From the NCBI GenBank assembly GCA_041481365.1, contig JBGPBS010000007.1, positions 1-33,650 on the forward strand: a stretch of DNA of 33,650 nt. The letters run 5' to 3'. Under the pieces are notes generated by a model. That model had not been told where the DNA came from. It saw only the letters and a program-made list of their open reading frames with translations, and searched no databases. How positions within the stretch are numbered: the first letter of the stretch is position 1; every line of letters begins with the position of its first letter. The position numbers were made by a program, and so were the translations under genes. Origin of the DNA: DASPTR01 sp041481365 (GTDB lineage Archaea > Thermoproteota > Bathyarchaeia > Bathyarchaeales > Bathycorpusculaceae). Below are positions 30,417 to 33,650 of this stretch, piece by piece.

Positions 30417-31841
30417 ATGCTTGGAGACGTAGAGAGAGTCTGTGCTTCTGTCCTGAAGCAGGTCACACCTAAGGACGCAGAAAGGAAAAAGATAGATAGT
30501 CTAGCAAAAAAGCTGGAAGAGAAGGTAGCTTCTGCTGCAAAAGAACTTGGCGTCAAAGCGAAAGTCCGGGTGGAAGGCTCAGTTGCGAAGAACACGTGGC
30601 TCAGTCAAGAGCCTGACATAGATGTTTTCATGCGAGTTTCAAAGTCCATACCACGTGACTCGTTGGGAGAAGTGTGCCTCAGAGTTGCCAGAAAAGCCAC
30701 TAGCGGTTCGAAACACATCGAGAGGTTTGCAGACCATCCGTATCTTGAGGCTTTCGTTGAAGGCATCAGAGTGAATATTGTTCCATGCTATGACATTAAA
30801 CAGGGGAAATGGATGAGTGCGACTGACAGAACGCCGTTCCACTCCGACTATATTAACGAGCATTTGACTGAGCAGATGAAAACCGAAGTGCGCCTGCTCA
30901 AAAAGTTCATGAAGGGGATAGGCGTCTATGGCGCAGAAATCAAGGTCGGCGGGTTCAGCGGGTACCTCTGTGAACTGTTGGTTTTGCATCACAAGTCCTT
31001 CCTAAACACGATCAAAGCGTTTGTGATATACAGACACAGAATGGTCATCGACATCGCCGGATTCTACGGAGACAGACAGAAAGAGCTCGACCTCTTGTTT
31101 GATGAGCCTTTGGTGGTTGTGGATCCTGTTGATAAGGCTAGGAACGTGGCTTCAGCAGTGCATAGCCAGAGGCTTTACAGTTTCATAGCGGCTGCACAAG
31201 AGTTCCTGAGGAAACCGAGCTTAGGATTTTTTTATCCTTCCAAGACGGTTCCATTGTCTCCGGGAAAGATGCGGAGAGAGTTGAAGGAGCGAGGATCCAA
31301 GATCGTTTTAGTGTTGTTCGGAAGAGTTGATGCGGTATCTGATATCTTGTGGGGTCAGCTTTACAAGTCGCAACGGTCTCTGCGAAAGTTGATCGAGTTG
31401 AATGATTTCAAGGTTCTTCGGGAACTTGCGTGGAGCGACGAGGAGGATCTGAACGCGTTTGTTTTCGAGCTTGAACACTGTTGCCTTCCACCTGTTAGGC
31501 TGCATTTGGGGCCACCTCTTGAAAAGGCAAGCGAATGCGAGAAGTTTATTGCGAAGCATGTCGACAAGTCGGACACGATTTCCGGCCCTTACGTGGAGAA
31601 TGAAAGATGGGTCGTTCTGATCCGGAGGAAGTTTACTGATGCTTGCGTGTTGCTGAGAGAAAAGTTGGAAGATGGGGGAAGAAACGCAGGCGTGGCTGAA
31701 GGAGTTTCACAGGTTCTGAAGAAAGGTTTCAAGGTGCTAGTGAACGAAGAAATCGATGATGCCTACAAAGGAAATCGCAAGTTCGCCGAGTTACTGACAG
31801 AGTTCTTGTTAGGCAGGCCTAAGTGGTTAGAAAGCCGCTGA
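30417..31841 (+). CDS. cca: CCA-adding enzyme, archaeal class I
   Basis: A 474-residue tRNA nucleotidyltransferase that adds or repairs the 3' CCA. The nucleotidyltransferase signature is VEGSVAKNTW with G54-S55 and PDIDVFM (D67, D69), the metal-binding Asp pair. VNIVPCYDI carries the third acid region. Helical and tail domains follow, ending SRP-free at EFLLGRPKWLESR. The length is normal for archaeal enzymes. It follows thpR after 13 bp. The 3' end overlaps the convergent uppP gene by 23 bp. Confidence 0.95.
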   Translation: MLGDVERVCASVLKQVTPKDAERKKIDSLAKKLEEKVASAAKELGVKAKVRVEGSVAKNTWLSQEPDIDVFMRVSKSIPRDSLGEVCLRVARKATSGSKHIERFADHPYLEAFVEGIRVNIVPCYDIKQGKWMSATDRTPFHSDYINEHLTEQMKTEVRLLKKFMKGIGVYGAEIKVGGFSGYLCELLVLHHKSFLNTIKAFVIYRHRMVIDIAGFYGDRQKELDLLFDEPLVVVDPVDKARNVASAVHSQRLYSFIAAAQEFLRKPSLGFFYPSKTVPLSPGKMRRELKERGSKIVLVLFGRVDAVSDILWGQLYKSQRSLRKLIELNDFKVLRELAWSDEEDLNAFVFELEHCCLPPVRLHLGPPLEKASECEKFIAKHVDKSDTISGPYVENERWVVLIRRKFTDACVLLREKLEDGGRNAGVAEGVSQVLKKGFKVLVNEEIDDAYKGNRKFAELLTEFLLGRPKWLESR

Positions 31842-33096
31842 GCGAGAGGGCTAAGAGCGTTATTCCAAGAAGCGACGTGTAGATTGCGAAGTAATGGAAC
31901 TTCTTGCTCCTCATCAGGCTTGAGACCGCCCTTATGGCGATGTAGCCTGCGATCATGGCTATGATTATTCCGATCAGGAGTTCTATCGGGCCTATTGTTT
32001 GGGCGGCCAGTTGGCCGCGCTGCTGGTAGGCTTCAACGCCTAAGTCTCCGATTATGGCTGGGATGGATAGTAGAAAGGAGAACTTGAACGCCTTCTCTCT
32101 TTTCAGCCCGAGCAGCAGTGCAGTTGAGATTGTTATTCCGCTTCTTGAAAGACCCGGGAATTTTGCGAAGCCTTGAGCCACGCCCATGACAAGAGCTATC
32201 GCCACTGTCACCTTGTCTGTGTCTTCTTTCCCAACTCTTGAAGTGTAGAGAACTGTTGCGCCGACTAGAAATGTTATTCCGATTATCAGGAACGTTTGGA
32301 GGGTGTCTTCCAGAAGTTTTACGTAGAGCAAACCGATTATTGCGGTGGGAATGGTTGCCACGATTATGAGTGGTATGAGCTGGCCATATTCTGATTTGAA
32401 ATCTAGATGCACTAGAGCCTTGAGTATTTCTTTGACTTCTTTTCGGAAGCAGAACACGACCACGACTAGTGTTCCAACATGCAGGACGACATCCAAGAGT
32501 GCCGTGCGCGTTAAGCTTAGGAACTGTTCAGCTATTTTGAGGTGTGCAGTGCTTGAAATCGGAAGCCATTCTCCCAAGCCTTGGATCAAACCCAGGGAAA
32601 GTACTTCCAAAACGCTCACATGTGTCGTCGTGAAGTAAACCGTCTGAGAAGAATGCATGTTGCCAGCAGTGTCATTGGAGTAGACGGTTATGTGATGCGA
32701 TCCTTCGGCGAGGTTCGTTAATGTCGTGTTTCCTGCTGTTGTGGCATTTGTCTGTCCATCCAAGCTGTAGCCGATCCATGAGATCGGTTCATATATTGTG
32801 AAAGTGAAAGGTATGTCTGATAAGGTGTAAGTGATGTTTTTGGGGGATGAGATAGAGACGATCTGGTACAGCCCGTTTGCCGTCAAACTATTCACATTTT
32901 GTGAATCTCCGCTTGTAGCAGCGGCAATTGCGTGATTTGCTTGGCCGTTTCCAGCGAATAGAATCAAGCTGAAAATCAGCATGCAAATCGAGAATAGAAG
33001 GATTAGTCGCATGGCCTTCTGACCTGCTAGCTTGATTTGTCTGAGTCCCAGAACCCTGCACATCCGTATGATATTCTTCCGCGATGTTTGTGCCAA
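31819..33096 (-). CDS. UppP/BacA-type lipid diphosphate phosphatase with N-terminal Ig-like ectodomain
   Basis: A 425-residue protein. Residues 160-425 form a UppP-like polytopic phosphatase with QGLGEWLPISSTAHLKI (the Glu-rich motif and Ser/His) and PGLSRSGITISTALLL (PGxSRSxxT), plus eight or so helices. It would recycle polyprenyl diphosphates used in glycan synthesis. Ahead of it lie a signal-anchor (about 29-49) and an 80-residue beta-rich Ig-like domain with SWIGYSLDGQTNATTAGNTT and EGSHHITVYSNDTAGN, of the kind found in archaeal surface proteins. TTG 33096 has GAGG upstream; ATG 33063 or 33012 are alternatives. The extra domain is unusual for the family. Confidence 0.88.
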   Translation of the reverse strand: MAQTSRKNIIRMCRVLGLRQIKLAGQKAMRLILLFSICMLIFSLILFAGNGQANHAIAAATSGDSQNVNSLTANGLYQIVSISSPKNITYTLSDIPFTFTIYEPISWIGYSLDGQTNATTAGNTTLTNLAEGSHHITVYSNDTAGNMHSSQTVYFTTTHVSVLEVLSLGLIQGLGEWLPISSTAHLKIAEQFLSLTRTALLDVVLHVGTLVVVVFCFRKEVKEILKALVHLDFKSEYGQLIPLIIVATIPTAIIGLLYVKLLEDTLQTFLIIGITFLVGATVLYTSRVGKEDTDKVTVAIALVMGVAQGFAKFPGLSRSGITISTALLLGLKREKAFKFSFLLSIPAIIGDLGVEAYQQRGQLAAQTIGPIELLIGIIIAMIAGYIAIRAVSSLMRSKKFHYFAIYTSLLGITLLALSLSGFLTT

Positions 33097-33130
33097 ATTG
33101 CCTCGCCTGCATTGGCCGTTTTCGCTCAGA

Positions 33131-33138
33131 TTTAAAAG
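33131..33138. promoter_or_regulatory. shared TTTAAA promoter element
   Basis: TTTAAAAG reads as a TATA-like box on both strands (minus CTTTTAAA). It lies 30-38 bp from ATG 33169 on the plus side and 35-42 bp from TTG 33096 on the minus side. A second plus-strand candidate is TTTATA (33157-33162). This small gap therefore probably drives both genes. Confidence 0.4.
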
Positions 33139-33168
33139 ATTAGGGGAAGTAACTTGTTTATACGCGTG

Positions 33169-33650
33169 ATGGTGTCCTCATTGAGCGAATATCCGCCTGG
33201 AAATAATGAAGACCGCGAAATGCTTGTCGCAATGCCGTCATCAAAGCTTCTTGACTTACTCTTTTTGCAAATTCGCAATTTGTGGAGAGTCGACGGCCTC
33301 TACTTCCTAAACATCGAGAAGGAATTTGGGACAGAAGTTGCAACCGAAATCGACGCAGAAGTCTGGAAGACTATGGCTGCAATCGAAGCCAAAAGCCTGC
33401 AGAAAATGCTCCAAACACCAGAAAACCCGAGCGTCCCCCAAGTCATAGACTTACTGCGCAAATCAAGCTGGGCCCTAGACCAACCATTCAAAACACTAGA
33501 TGTCAACAACAGACGCGCCATACTCTGGGTGAAAAAATGCAGAACACAAGAAACCCGCATCGCCAAAGGACTGCGAGTTTCCATGCAAACAAGTCCGATT
33601 CGGCTACCTCAAAAACTTCGCCGAGACACTGAACCCGAAGATATCCGTAA
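33169..33650 (+). CDS. DUF6125-like protein, 3' truncated, apparent frameshift
   Basis: The frame is open from ATG 33169 (or GTG 33166) to the right edge, with no stop. The N-terminal two thirds show the family pattern: LLFLQIRNLWRVDGLYFLNI, TEIDAEVWKTM, KSSWALD, and LWVKKCRTQETRIAKGL. From about codon 135 (33571-33576) the reading continues better in another frame, which gives EFPCKQVRFGYLKNFAETLN, the family's usual continuation. A one-base change there is either a sequencing or assembly slip or a real inactivating frameshift. No enzyme activity is known. The downstream part is outside the window. Confidence 0.72.
   Translation, partial: MVSSLSEYPPGNNEDREMLVAMPSSKLLDLLFLQIRNLWRVDGLYFLNIEKEFGTEVATEIDAEVWKTMAAIEAKSLQKMLQTPENPSVPQVIDLLRKSSWALDQPFKTLDVNNRRAILWVKKCRTQETRIAKGLRVSMQTSPIRLPQKLRRDTEPEDIR

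Noticed and set aside
33282..33632. 116-codon plus-strand ORF at the right edge
   Set aside because: It is Arg/Gln/Asn-rich in a shadow frame; the DUF6125-like frame has recognisable family blocks.
1..33650. CRISPR arrays or long direct repeats
   Set aside because: No regularly spaced repeats were seen at any scale by eye.

Overview
The window is archaeal chromosome. It opens with the 5' end of an archaeal-type 16S rRNA (minus strand, running off the left edge) and holds an archaeal 7S/SRP RNA. Its information-processing genes are archaeal: Orc1/Cdc6, Trm-G10, a class I CCA-adding enzyme, UPF0200/UPF0201, RNase Z and an aKMT-like lysine methyltransferase. Many genes have a TATA box 20-28 bp before the start codon, as in leaderless archaeal transcripts. 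The gene mix (bacterial-type phosphofructokinases, class II FBP aldolase, class II HMG-CoA reductase, DUF5518, a DUF6125-like protein, archaeal winged-helix regulators) suggests an uncultured TACK-lineage archaeon, perhaps Bathyarchaeia. That placement is inference; the 16S fragment is the best test.

Layout. 1-590: 16S 5' end, leader and promoter. 590-2682: HAD phosphatase, winged-helix regulator, MJ0936-like phosphodiesterase. 2771-4679: molybdenum cofactor operon moaC-moaB-moaA. 4866-6344: divergent Orc1/Cdc6 paralog with a winged-helix gene in one operon. 6438-7159: possible micro-ORF and pyruvoyl-dependent arginine decarboxylase. 7217-10900: triosephosphate isomerase, DUF89 phosphatase and glycogen-debranching enzyme, convergent with galT (10892-11944). 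12054-12370: SRP RNA. 12500-14760: accessory patch with a decayed transposase, an orphan ribbon-helix-helix protein, a membrane protein with possible frameshifted upstream pieces, and a small protein of 18-residue cysteine-led repeats. 14935-17875: two convergent phosphofructokinases, one with ATP-type and one with PPi-type signatures, plus class II FBP aldolase. 17999-19424: small cysteine-containing proteins around a 635-bp stretch with no recognisable gene. 19460-20974: aKMT-like methyltransferase, thioesterase, Cys-cluster protein. 21186-22948: membrane-anchored matrixin-like metalloprotease and an AP-endonuclease-fold isomerase. 22945-27114: operon mvaA-prs-trmG10-rnz. 27308-33650: DUF5518 protein, operon UPF0200-UPF0201-metallo-beta-lactamase, divergent thpR-cca, UppP fused to an Ig-like ectodomain, and a truncated DUF6125-like gene with an apparent frameshift.

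Together the metabolic genes give the upper Embden-Meyerhof route (two PFKs, aldolase, TIM) fed by glycogen debranching and galactose-1-P, with a DUF89 damage-control phosphatase beside it, plus entry points to isoprenoid (HMGR), nucleotide (PRPP) and polyamine/agmatine synthesis. The least explained parts are the 18-residue repeat protein with two in-frame TAG codons behind it, the small Cys-rich proteins, the Ig-UppP fusion and the PFK pair. I found no CRISPR array, no intact insertion sequence and no tRNA gene.
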